A stretch of DNA of 64,000 nucleotides, taken from Karstenula rhodostoma CBS 690.94 (Eukaryota > Ascomycota > Dothideomycetes > Pleosporales > Didymosphaeriaceae). The notes under the pieces are model-generated. The model worked only from the letters and a program-made list of their open reading frames with translations. It searched no databases and had not been told where the DNA came from. Positions 12,812 to 24,036 of this stretch are shown piece by piece. Each line of letters begins with the position of its first letter. The first letter of the stretch is position 1. Made by a program: the position numbers and the translations under genes. Location of the stretch: positions 434,001-498,000 of the forward strand of contig MU001516.1 of NCBI GenBank assembly GCA_010093485.1. Direction: 5' to 3'.

Positions 12812-13913
12812 ATGGCGTCCACAGGCATCACCAAGCGCGAAGAGCTGGCCTTTCGCAGAGGCGTCGTCAACGGAAAGCAATTGACCGTACAAGAGCGCGA
12901 AGCCATGCTGAAGCCCTTCCTCCCACCCGCACCCATCGAGACATCCTTGCCCCTCAAATCCACAAAGAGCCCCAGGCTCTCACAACGTACCACTGCCGCT
13001 CCCAAACCAAAACCCACGCCTGTCCGCACCGCCGTTCACATCGTCCTCCACGCAATAGTTTCCTTCTTCTTCAGCATCTTCTTCCGCTTCCGCCGCTCCT
13101 GGAGACTCTTCTCGTACAAGGTGCGCGGCGTGCTTAGGCATCACCACCACACGCCCGAGTGGATCGTCAACGACGTGAAGAACGTCGAGCAGCTCCCCAA
13201 GCACATCAGCGTCGTGCTCGACCACCGCGAAGATGACGAGGACCAGGGCAACGCCGGGCTCGAGGGCCTCGTGCAAGACGCCTGCGAAATCGCCGCCTGG
13301 ACCGCGAGCGCCGGCATTCCCCTCCTCAGCATCTACGAGCGCACTGGTGCGTCCCCCCNNNNNNNNNNNNNNNNNNNNCCCTTTCCTATACTAACACCCC
13401 CAAGGCGTCCTCAAAAACTACGTCCCCCAACTCCACGCCGCCATCCAGAAGAACCTCGAATCCTACTTCGGCACCCGCCGCCGCCCCACCCTCACCGTCA
13501 AAGCCCCTCACACAATCTCCTACTCCCCCCCAGGCACGCCCTCCAGCGAACCCACCGAAAACGGCGCCACAACCTCCCGCCCGCACCTCACCGTCCTCCT
13601 CCTCTCCGAACACGACGGCCGCGCCACCCTCGTCGACCTCACCGTCACCCTCGCCGCCATGGCGCAGAAAGCCGACATCGATCCCAAGCAAATCGACATC
13701 CCGCTTGTCGACGCCGAGCTGAGCGATTACGTGAGCAGCGAGCCGGATTTGCTGGTGTTGTTTGGACCCAAGGTCGTGTTGGGGGGGTATCCGCCGTGGC
13801 AGCTGCGGTTGACGGAGATATTCCACTTGCCGGATAATAAGGGGGTTAATTATTTGGTGTTTCGGAAGGCGTTGGGCATGTTTGGGAAGGCGGAGTTTAG
13901 GGTGGGGAAGTAG
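12812..13913 (+). CDS. NUS1: Nus1/NgBR subunit of dehydrodolichyl diphosphate synthase
   Basis: Partner subunit of cis-prenyltransferase making dolichol precursors at the ER.  Exons 12812-13346 and 13405-13913; 347 residues. A hydrophobic segment at about residues 73-90 would anchor it. After it come PKHISVVLDH, the cis-prenyltransferase-like fold and IPLLSIYERTG. The extreme C-terminus is FRVGK: an RxG motif, which is characteristic of this subunit and needed for activity in the human and yeast complexes. The intron donor is GTGCGT and the branch site CTAAC. The intron contains the 20-N gap, so its true length is unknown, but the exons are complete. Confidence 0.88.
13359..13378. other. Assembly gap (20 N) inside the NUS1 intron
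   Basis: Twenty consecutive Ns flanked by C-rich sequence on both sides. Probably a scaffold gap or masked low-complexity tract; real size unknown. Confidence 0.98.
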
Positions 13914-14535
13914 GGTGTGAGCGGAGTGTTGGTTCGTTTTTTTTCACATGGATTGTTCGTTGGTTTGGTCGGGTATACCCTGTGATTTCTGGAGGTGGAG
14001 GTTGTAGGGAATTATTCATTCTGAAGGCTGTGCTCCGTGTGCTGTGTGGTTTTGCATGTGGGGGGTTAGATGTGTGGGTGGTGAAATAGAGTTTGTTACT
14101 GTATACGAATAGACATATAGAATACAGACAATAAGTTAGGATGCACTGGCAGTACGAGTGAACTGTGTGTCAAGTAGAGTTAGTCCCTGTTTACGAATGG
14201 AAATACAAAACCAAAATGTAAGTTAGGATGTGCAGGCATTGCGAGCTATCTGTAAGCATATTCCAGAAATGGCCGTCACGCGGATTACGTCACACCAAAC
14301 ACGTGCCTCAACATTTCGCGAAATTTCAGTTCAATGGGTGTGCATGACTTTCATTCAATGTACCTAGCGGCACAGCCCGACCAGCGGCCGAAGCATGTGC
14401 CCACAATACCACTGACAGCGCGCTCGACACCGCCCAAAAAATGCCCATGGTCGTCCCGCGTGGTTCTCATAAGTCGAAGTAGAAGGGAGGCTGGCATGAT
14501 GGTGCTTCGTTGACAGCTGAAGATTGGCGAGGCGC
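13914..14535. other. Convergent 3' flanks of NUS1 and the P2 gene
   Basis: The two genes converge here. Two imperfect copies of a segment containing AAGTTAGGATG(C/T)(A/G)C occur near 14133 and 14219, suggesting a small local duplication. No gene is supported. Confidence 0.5.
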
Positions 14536-14924
14536 TTAGTCGAAAAGACCGAAGCCCATGTCGTCGTCGGACTCCTCCTTCTCCTCCTCCGCAGGGGCGG
14601 CAGCGGCCTCCTCGGCGGGGGCAGCACCGCCAGCGGCAGCACCACCGGAAGCGGCGGCGCCGGATCCGCCGGACGGGACGGAGGCGAGCTTCTCGGAGCC
14701 AGAGCTGATGAGCTGGAAAAAGTTAGACAAAGATCTTGGAAGGGTGAGTGGGTCGGGAGTCGTACCTCGTTGATGTCCTTGCCCTCAAGCTCGGAGAGGA
14801 GCTTCTCGAGGCGCTCGCTGTCGGCCTCAATACCGACAGACTCGAGGACCTCCTTGATGTCGGCGGCGGAGGGCGCGGTGTTGCCACCGAGGCCGAGGAG
14901 GAGGTAGGCTGCGAGGTGCTTCAT
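14536..14924 (-). CDS. RPP2: 60S acidic ribosomal protein P2
   Basis: Ribosomal stalk protein. Exons 14924-14766 and 14712-14536, intron of 53 bases; 111 residues. It starts [15 protein letters not shown], continues with [18 protein letters not shown] typical of P2 rather than P1, has an Ala/Gly-rich hinge, and ends in the conserved acidic tail [12 protein letters not shown]. The family is certain from both ends. Confidence 0.96.
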
Positions 14925-15413
14925 TGTGAATGTGTGATTGTCGTCGAGAAAAAGAACTGAGTACAATCGATTTAACCTGCGCGCGTGCGTTAGTATGTAT
15001 GCGCTTTTCCTTCGCGACAGCTGCGCAGAAACATACCGTATGACCGGAGACTGAGACTTCAAGTTCTCGATGTGGTTGCGGAATCAGGAAAGTTCGACCC
15101 GCGCGACGAATATTCGCATATGTGAGTGCGCTAGCGCGGGCTAAACCCTTTGCGGGCTGGTGTGGGCGGCGCCGGATTAGCTGTCGTTCCGGCGCCTTGT
15201 TCGCCTTTATAAAGACCGCCACTCTTCACACAGCCCGCGCGCCCCGTGTGTTTTCTTTCTCCAGGGCGCTGTGATCACGCTGTCCTTGCGCGTGCGTTTG
15301 CTCGGCGCCTCCGTTTATCCTACAAAAACGCGCCACGGAAGCATGATCGACTGCTTCTCCACCACTACACACGACCAGTAACCCTGAGTCAATCTACAGA
15401 ACTGTCGCCCACC
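14925..15413. promoter_or_regulatory. Divergent promoter region of RPP2 and SPT2
   Basis: 489 bases separating two divergent genes, including the RPP2 leader with its intron. Pyrimidine-rich stretches near 15250-15270 lie upstream of SPT2. No specific operator can be named. Confidence 0.55.
14977..15036 (-). other. Predicted intron in the 5' UTR of the P2 gene
   Basis: On the minus strand this 60-base stretch begins GTATGT, contains a perfect TACTAAC branch site and ends CGCGCAG. It lies 52 bases upstream of the P2 ATG, so it would be a leader intron, a common arrangement in fungal ribosomal-protein genes. Confidence 0.7.
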
Positions 15414-16614
15414 ATGAACGTGAGTCGTCTGGTGTTGAGGGCGAAAGCCGCTTTCCTGACGTAGACAGCCCCTCGCCGATATCCTCTCCTCGATCGACCC
15501 AAGCAAAGCGCGCATCTTCTCTGCCACGCCCCCAGTCCAGCGGTTGGGTACCGGTTCCCCGAAACCTGCCACGGGTCGCCCGCCGCAGCGCCCTGCCCAG
15601 CCCGCGAACGGAACCCCGGAAGCATCGGCGCTCAAACGAAAGGCCTCCAATCCAGGCGATGTAGGACTGAACAAGATACCCCGGAAAGATGCGCCTGCAC
15701 CGCTTGCCGCGACGAACGGCGCTCGGTCGGGCTCGGCCCCTGCCGGCGCACGATCGACATCCACCACCCCTACGACTTCGATGCCATACCGAGGAACAGC
15801 CGGCTTGGGCGCATCCAAAGCTGCAAACGCGCAGGTCAAGAAGCCTTTACCTGCTGGTGCTGGACAAACAGCATCTGCCAAGACTGCGTCCTCTGCCTCC
15901 CGACCGACTGCCCCGAAACCCGCATCAGCCGCACCAGGGGCATCAGCTGCACCAGTGAAAAAGGTGGGAGGTTATCTGGCCATGTTGCAGAAGGCAAAAC
16001 AGAAGGATGCTACGAAGCCTGCTGCCCCTCCGGTCAAGCCCGAGCCGGTCAAGATAATGTCCAAGAAGGAGCGGGAGGCTGCCCGAGTTGCCCCCAAACC
16101 AGGTGCCAAAGGGAAGAAGCCAGTCGCCGGGGCCCCAGGACGAGCTGCTGACCCGAAAGCCGTTGCTGCCGTCACTCCACAAGAAAAGCGGAAACCTGCA
16201 GACCTCGGATACCAAGGCACCGCCCGCCCTGCCAAGAAGCCCGTCGAGAGCGGCTACAAAGGAACGGCCCGGTCTGGTGCTGCTGCTGCATCATCTGCTC
16301 CCCGGCCCGGTGCGTCTGCCGCTGCCATCAAGAAGAAGCCTAAACCCGCCCAGGATCGTTACGCCGGGTACGCCAACTGGTCGGACCTCGATGAGATGGA
16401 CGACGAGGAAGATGACTATGCTTCTGACGGCTCTTCCGACATGGAGGGTGGCATATGGGACGTCGAGCGGGAAGAAGCCGAGGCACTCAAGGCCGCCAAA
16501 CGGGAAGACGCCGAAGCGTTGGCAGAAGAGAACGCGCTCAAAAGGGAAAAGGAAGAACGTAGGAAGAAGCTGGCCGCGATGAACAAGGCAGCGGCGGCAA
16601 AGAAGAAGTACTGA
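15414..16614 (+). CDS. SPT2: Spt2 chromatin protein
   Basis: Histone H3-H4 binding chromatin protein. Exon 1 is only two codons (15414-15419), then a 49-base intron, then 15469-16614; 383 residues. The tiny first exon is chosen because ACCATG with GTGAGT and an acceptor at 15468 restores frame to PLADILSSIDPSKARIF. The protein is mostly disordered and rich in Ala, Pro and Lys, with three short repeats of GY(K/Q)GTARP-type sequence. It ends in the diagnostic Spt2 C-terminal region: an acidic DEMDDEEDDY stretch followed by a basic helix finishing in KAAAAKKKY. Confidence 0.9.
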
Positions 16615-17196
16615 GCTTTCACGATTATGATTATGCTTTTGGAGTTCTTCGGTTAGATTCACGGCATACCACAGGGGGCGTTTGTTTGTGCATTTTCGAC
16701 TTGCATAGTTGCATAGCCACGGTGCTCGGGGACGGACACTGGCGTATCCACCTCTTCACGGCGGCTCTTAGCAGCGCTGTTCCATGATTGATTGTCCTTT
16801 CGTTTGACCACGTTGGTTGTTCTCAGAGTGGTGTTATATTATAGTGACGGACATATTTCAAAGATAGAACCTTAGTATTCACACCCCCTATTGGTAATCG
16901 ATCTGTATCTGGTACTTCACCGAAACAACTACAGCCCTCTTCTCGTGTTGAATGTGTGCGTTCGATGTGACGGCTTGAAGTCCGCATTGAAGCGCAATCG
17001 CACAGCGATCGCCAGTCCGACAGCAAACGAACGACGCTGGCGACTGACAATTCACGCCGCGGTCACTTCACGTCACGCACCATGTGTGTACAGTGCGCCG
17101 TACTCCCCGCATGTACCTCTACTCACCATTGCGATTCTGCTATTTCCCAAACCACACACACCGCTTGTACATTCGATACCATATCCACCACCGCAA
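16615..17196. other. Intergenic region
   Basis: 3' flank of SPT2 and 5' flank of the next plus-strand gene. An open frame continues upstream of 17197 but lacks coding character. Confidence 0.5.
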
Positions 17197-19248
17197 ATGC
17201 CCCCCGAACAAGGAAACCATCCACCCACAGCGCCGTCCCCCCACCCCTCCCTCGTCCCCGCGCCGCTCTTCTCCCCCCACCCCTCACGCAGCTTGCCGCT
17301 CCTCGTCGATGTAGGCGTGGACGAGCCGTCTGCGGTTGACTACCGGCATGATGACGTCTTCTGGAATAGTGCGCTGGAAGAGCGTGGAGAGGAGGGACTG
17401 GGGTATGATATCCTAGAGAGTGCAAGTGGGACGGGGAGGGCGTATAGGGTGAAAGAATTCCCGCGTGAGGCGGGGGATGGGGGAGGTGTTCGGGCGACAG
17501 AAAATAACGGGGGTGGTGGGCCAGCGGTGCAAAACTTTGCCTTCGAAGAGAATGCAAGAGGGGAAGAGATTAGGTCGCATGGTGAGCCAGCGGGCCTGGA
17601 CTTCGCCGTCGATGCAACCAGGAGCGAGGGGGCTAGGAGCGTTTCCCTATCGTCCTCCACCTTCTCAAACTGGGACCTCTACAAGCCGCCCACACCCCCG
17701 TGGCCGAAGCGCTCTTCCTCCCTCGGACGGACGCACTTCGAGCCCGTCGCTCCCCAACACAACTCTCCGGCTGAGCTGGGAAGGCGGCTGAGACAGGAGT
17801 ACGATGCGCATGTTATGCGTGGTGGCGGGCACATTCTAGTTGAAGTCCAACCTCCCTATGCGCCGTTTGAGATCAACTTGCCGCCGAATGTGCTGGGCGG
17901 TATTCAGGAGTTTGCGGAGGCGCATCCGTTGGTTGATGGGGGGAGGAGGGGGGCGTATAGGGCGGTTCCTGCGGTGGGGTTTGAGGAGCAGGATGGGTTT
18001 CTGAAGGAGACGGAGAGGAAGACGCCGAAATATGAGGAACGGGGGTGGGAGGGTGATATACCCAGGTTTGAAATGACGGAGGCAGAGGGTGCGGGTTCGG
18101 GGCCTGGATCAGCGGCGGGAGATTCGGAACCTGAGTCTTTACTCTCGCCGCCGGCATCTTTGTTAGCGTCTGTGGCTGGGGATGATACCTGGGAAGAAGC
18201 GATTCGGAAAGCTAGGACGGGGTGGGAACCGGATATTGCGGACCATCCGGCGTTTAGGGCTGAGATGAGGGCGAGGGATATTGCGTTGGAGGACGGTATG
18301 GAGGATGAGCTTGCGGACACGCAGGAACAGGAACAGGAACGGGCGCCCACGAGTTTCAGAAGCAAAGAAGGCGTGCCACATCCCAGACAAGGCTCTGCCG
18401 CTACCATCGAAGACGAATGGCCCCTCACCAACGAGCATCCTCCACCCTCAGACTCCAACGACAAAGTTGACTCTGACCACTCCCTCCACCGCACCTACAC
18501 CTCTGCTTCTCTCCCACCACAACGACCACACACCCTCCCCTCAGAAGACGAAGCCGAAGCATTCATCCACCGCCACCACTCCCGCACCCCCAGCCCAACC
18601 ACCGCCCTCCCTTACTACGCCGCCCTCCTCGCCGCCCAAGCCACCTCTATCCGCCACCTCAACGCCCTCATCGCCGACCTAACCGACCGCAGCGACTACT
18701 ACGAGCACGACCTCCTCCCGCGCACGCTATCCCACTGGGCCACCACCAACAGCGAGAACCACGTCCTCAAAGCCTCACTTCGCCGCTCGGAGGAGGAAAA
18801 CGCCATGCTCTGGGATATGCTGGAGTACTCGCGGAAGACGCTGCATCTCTGCTGGCAGCGGGACGAGGCGGCGTTGAAGACGGCGAAGACGATGCGCGTG
18901 CGGAAGATCAATCGTGCGAGTTGTGGGTTGTTGGAGAGGTTGGTGGGGAGTTTTGGGGCGGGGCGAGGAGGTAGAGGAGGAGGAGGCAAGGAGAGGGGCT
19001 GGAGAAGGGGAGGGGTGGAAAGTCCGTTTCTGGAGGATGTCGAGCAGTTGGTTTTTGTGTGTGAGCAGAATGTGAGGGTGTTAGGAGAGGATTTAGAGGA
19101 TTGGAGTGTGGGGGTGCAGAGGGTGGAAAAGGCGAGGGAGGAGAGGATGGAAGAGGCGAGGGAGCAAAGGATGGAAGAGGCGAGAGAGGAGAGGGTGAAT
19201 GGAGATAGTAAGGAAGGTGGGGAGGAGGATGGGGCGAGGGATTTGTAG
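17197..19248 (+). CDS. Hypothetical acidic, largely disordered protein with C-terminal coiled coil
   Basis: Single-exon frame of 683 residues; not recognised. The ATG at 17197 starts MPPEQGNH; upstream in-frame sequence is low in protein character. Residues 1-450 are Pro/Gly/Glu-rich and probably disordered. A helical region at about residues 465-590 contains the segment ALIADLTDRSDYYEHDLL and SEEENAMLWDML, likely a coiled coil. A Gly/Arg-rich linker follows, then a highly charged end with near-repeats of REERMEEA at about 648-672. The two DNA strands differ strongly in base use (G-rich in the middle, C-rich around 18350-18720). Conservation of the YYEHDLL region would be the best test that it is real. 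Confidence 0.6.
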   Translation: MPPEQGNHPPTAPSPHPSLVPAPLFSPHPSRSLPLLVDVGVDEPSAVDYRHDDVFWNSALEERGEEGLGYDILESASGTGRAYRVKEFPREAGDGGGVRATENNGGGGPAVQNFAFEENARGEEIRSHGEPAGLDFAVDATRSEGARSVSLSSSTFSNWDLYKPPTPPWPKRSSSLGRTHFEPVAPQHNSPAELGRRLRQEYDAHVMRGGGHILVEVQPPYAPFEINLPPNVLGGIQEFAEAHPLVDGGRRGAYRAVPAVGFEEQDGFLKETERKTPKYEERGWEGDIPRFEMTEAEGAGSGPGSAAGDSEPESLLSPPASLLASVAGDDTWEEAIRKARTGWEPDIADHPAFRAEMRARDIALEDGMEDELADTQEQEQERAPTSFRSKEGVPHPRQGSAATIEDEWPLTNEHPPPSDSNDKVDSDHSLHRTYTSASLPPQRPHTLPSEDEAEAFIHRHHSRTPSPTTALPYYAALLAAQATSIRHLNALIADLTDRSDYYEHDLLPRTLSHWATTNSENHVLKASLRRSEEENAMLWDMLEYSRKTLHLCWQRDEAALKTAKTMRVRKINRASCGLLERLVGSFGAGRGGRGGGGKERGWRRGGVESPFLEDVEQLVFVCEQNVRVLGEDLEDWSVGVQRVEKAREERMEEAREQRMEEAREERVNGDSKEGGEEDGARDL

Positions 19249-19500
19249 TCTGGTTTGATCGTTTATGTATGATTATGTAGACATTTTTGCGCTTGGCCAG
19301 ACGGAATACCCGTTTGCTCTTCTCTCATTTGAAGGGTTATGTCCGGTCAAGAGGTATTGGTGAGGCGGGCATTAACAGACAATAATATGGAATTAGTAGA
19401 GAACCGAAATCGTGATCTTGTTTCTCCTGGGTTTTCCCATCCTCTACCCCGTCGCCTGTCTGAACACCGTAAACCTCTTATCGTAGGCTTTTCTGGCCTT

Positions 19501-21265
19501 TCATATCCTAGACCCCTTATTAAAGCTGAACAGCGACCTACCTTTTCTTTCGCTGTCTTGTACCACCCATCCGGCTCTGCCTACAATTTCCCCAGCAACC
19601 TCCACCATCTGGCGCATTGTGCTTTCGTCGCCATGGTTCGCGAGGAAGCGTCTGCTGTTGCTTTTCAATCTGCCAACAATGTATCCTTTGAGCGGTGTGC
19701 CGTCGCGGTTGAACTCTACTGTATAGGTCTGGACCTTGTCAGCTCGATGCTTTCATTTGCACCAGAAACAAAACTCACTTCAACCACAGCTTCACCCTCA
19801 GGTCGCTCTTCAATTTCCGGAACAGTGATTCCCTTGGAATCTTGAGGCAGAGATGTCTCTTGCGGATACGCACCGCTTGTTCTCGGGCTTTTTGACAGGA
19901 CAACCACATACTGATAGCTCATCACCCCACCATTACACAACACCAGCCCTGTTTTACCCTTTCCCTCCCTAATTGCTCTTGTCATCGCGGTCAGCGCATG
20001 CATACTGTAGTTATTTCCCGCGCCACCAAAGCTTGTCAGTCCTCCTAATAGCGTCAAGCTCTTCTTGCCACCCGTGATCGGCAGCCCGAGATGCTGCGCC
20101 GCCAGCTTGGGCACGATCGGGAAGCACGAGTAGAAGTCGAAGAGGTCTACGTCAGAAACAGATACCTGGGCAAGGGAGAGAGCCCTATCGAGAGACCGGG
20201 ATATACACGGTGAAGTGTAGAAGTTTGGGCGGTTCCAGAAGAACGCAGCATCTGAAGCGCTAGCGCCGGAAAGAGGGTACACCCACTTCGATTCAGGGAT
20301 GCCGAGCTCGCGGGCGTAGGAGGTTGAGGTGAGTATGCAGGCAGCCGCAAGGTTGACGGTGTTGAAGGCGTTCATTAGTAGCGGGTCTGTAGTATGTCAG
20401 CTGCAAGGTTCGCCGTACGACGTGAAGCGCCTTACAAGGAGAACATATCATCCTATTCTTCTTTCCCACCGTGCCGATCTTCTTCTCGTCGTCGTACTGC
20501 CCGTAGGACCAAGCCAGCGGGTTCTGGCTGGCGACTTTCGAGAATTCTGCATACAGTTGTGCGCTCTCTTCGTTGTTCGCTTTGACGCTTTGGCCTCGGT
20601 GTGCTCGATAGGCGTTTTCGTAAAGTGGATACACCTGGATAGGAGCGCCAAGGTCGTGCGAGGCGCCGAGATCGTTTCCACGATGAGCATCGAACTTGTT
20701 GGTAGGGCGGAATTACTCACTGTTCCCAAGATCCATGCCTGTTGGCGTGAAGACAGACTGCACGGACTCTGATGGCTTCGTCCAGCCCGGAGGAGGTAGT
20801 TTCCCTGCAGCCGCACATAAGGTCACTACATGCATTAGTACGTCTCTCACTACACGCGCAAGTCTCATTGTTGTTGATCTCCTGCAGACCAAACTTACAA
20901 GAAGCCAAAGCTTCTCCACCTGCGACAACAGCAAGCTTATTCTCTCCTCGCGCTATCCGCTTCGCTGCCTCATCGAACAACCTCCCTGGCTTCTCACCGC
21001 CATGCTCAGAGTAAAGCTTGTATTTCGGTTCAGCGCCTAGTTTCGAGGCCAGTAGGCCTGGCAAGTCGAGATATGGCCACGTCCATGTTTTGACTACAGA
21101 GATGCTGTCTACTGACGACTGCAGCACCGTAGCATCCGATGCCGAAGTATCTTTGATAGCCGCAAGTATTGCTTCGTGAATAAGCACGGCAGGTTCTTTG
21201 TGAATCGAGGTGCGGTTCTTCATGTCACCTACACCAATGATCACTGGGGTTTCTGAGACAGGCAT
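19501..21265 (-). pseudogene. Thiolase-like acyltransferase (type-1 thiolase-like, extra C-terminal domain) with in-frame TAA
   Basis: Exons 21265-20899, 20825-20436, 20386-19779 and 19734-19501 join in phase (533 codons). The protein resembles acetyl-CoA acetyltransferase/SCPx-like thiolases: PVIIGVGD at the start, VVAGGEALAS, APIQVYPLYENAYRAHRG, DLFDFYSCFP, and GGLTSFGGAGNNYSMHAL. The end (YTVEFNRDGTPLKGYIVGR ... GRSLFSF) fits the additional C-terminal domain of thiolase-like proteins. Codon 160 is TAA (20715-20713) in the middle of exon 2, with good coding sequence on both sides in the same frame. A GTGAGT sits right at that point, but no acceptor gives a sensible frame. CAA-to-TAA is the simplest explanation. 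Confidence 0.72.
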
Positions 21266-21430
21266 GCTTGGTATTGATATCTATATCAATTTGCTAAGGA
21301 GTAGGTTATCACATTGCAGAAGAGTGCCCCGGTGCTAAGGTAGTATCCCAATGCGCGAGTTGTGATTGGAGATGCAGCGGGGCGTGAGGAGGCGGCGCGG
21401 ATTGCCGAGGTAAAGTCTACAAGCGTGACA

Positions 21431-21482
21431 TGTGGGGATCCCGAGGCCATAGAAGATAATAGGGAGGCGCCTGTAGGTGCCT
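21431..21482 (+). repeat. Dispersed repeat B, copy 1
   Basis: 52 bases that align with 24692-24742 with one gap and ten differences, all transitions. The shared core AATAGGGAGGCGCC is intact in both. Confidence 0.75.
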
Positions 21483-21509
21483 ATAAGGCGTCCGCGAGGA
21501 GGAGGGAGT

Positions 21510-21585
21510 CAAATGTGATACTTCGCGAGCTTGGGCAAAACTCGGTGGGGTGCCAAAACACGAGGAGTATAGGGTTAACTAGTAG
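21510..21585 (-). repeat. Dispersed element A, copy 2 (reverse)
   Basis: Read on the minus strand it ends ...CTCGCGAAGTATCACATTTG, the common 3' end of family A. Upstream it shares GTGTTTTGGCACCC with copies A3 and A5, with an internal deletion relative to A3. I could not find a clean target duplication. The 5' limit is approximate. Confidence 0.65.
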
Positions 21586-22484
21586 GTGAGTCACGTGGAA
21601 ACTGTAGCTCTAGGACGACAGACTATCGTCGTATTAGCCATCTCAACACTGCTATGAAGCTCCATGGAACGGATTGGATCCAGTTTACAAGCATGCTGTA
21701 ATTTCCACAGCACGTCCCTCCTTTCCTAGTCTACATCCGACAATCGTGTCTGTATACACACTTCTAGTGTTCCTAGGTCCAATGGTTTTTGTCGCCATGT
21801 CTCGACCTCCACGCAATCGCTGCTGATTCACTATGTGGCCCACTTATCAATTGCTTAGATCCAATAGCGTAACGCCAAGCCGAGTTTTCATCGGCGCTCA
21901 AGTGCTCTTATCAAGCCACCGTAGAATGGCAGCATCTTCATCTAATCAAGGGGAATTTTTTCATTGCGAATGCATTTACATACTGTAGTACGTACAACTT
22001 TATGCGTAGGGGAGCACCTCACGATCACAACACCCGAACCCTTCATATCGTCATTACCTAAATTACGGGTTCGCTTCCTAAAACGTCTAGTATCGCCTAA
22101 TCCGGACACTACACCGTTACCGTTACTCCACAAGACATAGGCCGTCTTCACTGATTTACCACGGCGGTTTTTCACGGCAGTTTCAAGCTACGAAAGGAGC
22201 AATCTACCAGATCAAGCATTTCTCGCGAGTTGAATTCCAGCTTCCGGGATCGATTGGCGGGATAATGCACGTCAACGCAGGAACCCGAGCTAGAAAATGC
22301 TCTTCTAGCATCGTCCTGCCTAGATCGGCCACGTCACTAAAATCAAACTGTCTTTGCCATTTATGCCTCGGTGCGTTGTGAGGTCTGGTATTGAGATACA
22401 TAAGGCTCAAGCAGCATCGAACGACAAAGGCACCGAACGATCTCGGCCAATCCAAATTGGCACTCATACCTCGTAATACTCACC

Positions 22485-23045
22485 ATGCGGCTGTTCTACC
22501 TCACCCTATTCGCTACTCTGAGCGCCATAGCCTTTGCAGCACCTACGCCTGAGCTCTCTGCACGCTCTATCAAATGTCTCAAGGTTGGTGCAACCGCTAC
22601 GGCGACATGGACGAATGCTGCGGGCAAGACATGTAAATGGACTGGCGTTGTGGGAAGCAACTTTGGCACAGACAGCGCCAATGGCGGAGAGTATGTTTTT
22701 GGTACTTATCATCGCAATGTGCGAGTTCTGACATCATCTAGTTATTCATGTAACGGGCGATGCGGTGCTGGCTGCACAGGAACAGCACTGGGCAATGTCT
22801 ACGCGCAAGATTGCTTCTCCCATGACGTCTGCTCGTATTTTAACAACGCGAGTGGGGGAGCGAGGTATGTACACATGATAGGCTTTATTGGAGGCTTGTA
22901 CTGATACTTCGACAGTGATTCAAACTGTGGAGCGGCATACAACGCTGCTGTTGACGATACAACTGGCGGAATATTTGCCGGTTGCTCTCAAACAAACCCG
23001 ACTAATTCTGCTAAAAAACCGACTACGTCACCAACTTGTTCATGA
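22485..23045 (+). CDS. Small secreted cysteine-rich protein with PLA2-like CFSHDVC motif
   Basis: Exons 22485-22690, 22742-22864 and 22916-23045; 152 residues. Residues 1-19 are a clear signal peptide (hydrophobic, ending AFA-AP). The mature part has about 13 cysteines, including YSCNGRCGAGC and DCFSHDVCSYF. The CxxHDxC arrangement resembles the active-site loop of secreted phospholipase A2, but the rest is not diagnostic, so it may be a non-enzymatic relative. Size, secretion and cysteine content are effector-like. The intron positions are supported by GTATGT donors and by frame. Confidence 0.75.
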
Positions 23046-23351
23046 AGAAGAGGACGCGAGATAATGCCGAAAGTGCTGCTGGAGGCAATGGATCTAGAAT
23101 AGAACAGGATCATCACGGGCATAGGGTCGAAGGGATTCTTCGTTTGAGGTGCATCGCGGACATCCAATATCACCGTTATCAAATACGAGACACAATCAAA
23201 TGACAACACTACCTACGTGCCGTTGCAGACGTCAACCCTCTTTGACATGTAAACGCAATACATTGACGTACAGATCCATCGTAATAAGAACGTAAGGACT
23301 GACTAAAAGATAACAGTGCAACGGAAATCCCGAAGAGACATGACGAAGGCC
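23046..23351. other. Convergent intergenic region
   Basis: About 300 bases between two convergent genes. Nothing recognised. Confidence 0.5.
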
Positions 23352-24036
23352 TCAAACCGAAGCAACGTTGATCTGCACACCTCCCTTTTCCAACGTCATC
23401 TGGTCTTGCGTCACCTTCTTGTTCATTCCCTTGCCACTCATACAGCACGCAATAATACAGTTCCAAAGCTCCACTTTCGTATTCACAATACTTGATCCTA
23501 GCAGCAGGATCGCCATAAAGCCAATCGTCATGATCGAGCTAACGATATTCATAGCATCGCTGATGGTATCGACACTCTCCGCTATCTGCTGCATTGCTTC
23601 GAGAAGTATCTTCTCAGACGTGGTCAATGCGACCTTGGTCTCAGGCCCTGCAACGAGCGCGAAGACGCCGAACTCGACGGTGAGAAGCGCGGAGCAGATT
23701 ATCGCCGCGATCCAGAGGATCAGTGTGGGAACGCTGATCATCACTCGGGCAGTGCGTGAGTTGCGCTTGAGGTCGCGAAGAGAGTGGCGAGCTGCGCGGT
23801 CGGCGAAGAAGAGGTAGATGATGGAGAGGGTTGACCAGAGCGCCTGCTTCATATTAGACTTGCGGAGGATATCAGCACAAACTGCTTACCGCTACAAAAA
23901 TTAAAATAGCGCGCATGGGCGTGCCATCGAAGTGGTGCAGCACTGGAACGAGGGAGTGTTCCAGGATTTGGACACCGTCATTTTCGGGGTCCAGCGTGTC
24001 GATGGCTTCCAATAAATCATGGGCTGAGGATGCCAT
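23352..24036 (-). CDS. Small multi-span membrane protein of unknown function
   Basis: Exons 24036-23890 and 23846-23352 with a 43-base intron; 213 residues. It is not recognised. The N-terminal 40 residues are acidic and soluble. Hydrophobic segments follow at about residues 42-50 plus 53-65 (possibly one span), 87-118 (long, perhaps two spans), and 154-174. A helix between them carries EKILLEAMQQIAESVDTI. The C-terminus is cytosol-like with Lys and Gln. The intron donor GTAAGC and the shared reading phase support the two-exon model. Confidence 0.6.

Larger units (their letters stand above)
21266..22484. other. Intergenic region with dispersed repeats
   Basis: No gene is supported. It holds repeat B1 (21431-21482) and element A2 (from 21510). 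The rest looks like decayed non-coding DNA and the promoter of the secreted-protein gene. Confidence 0.6.
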
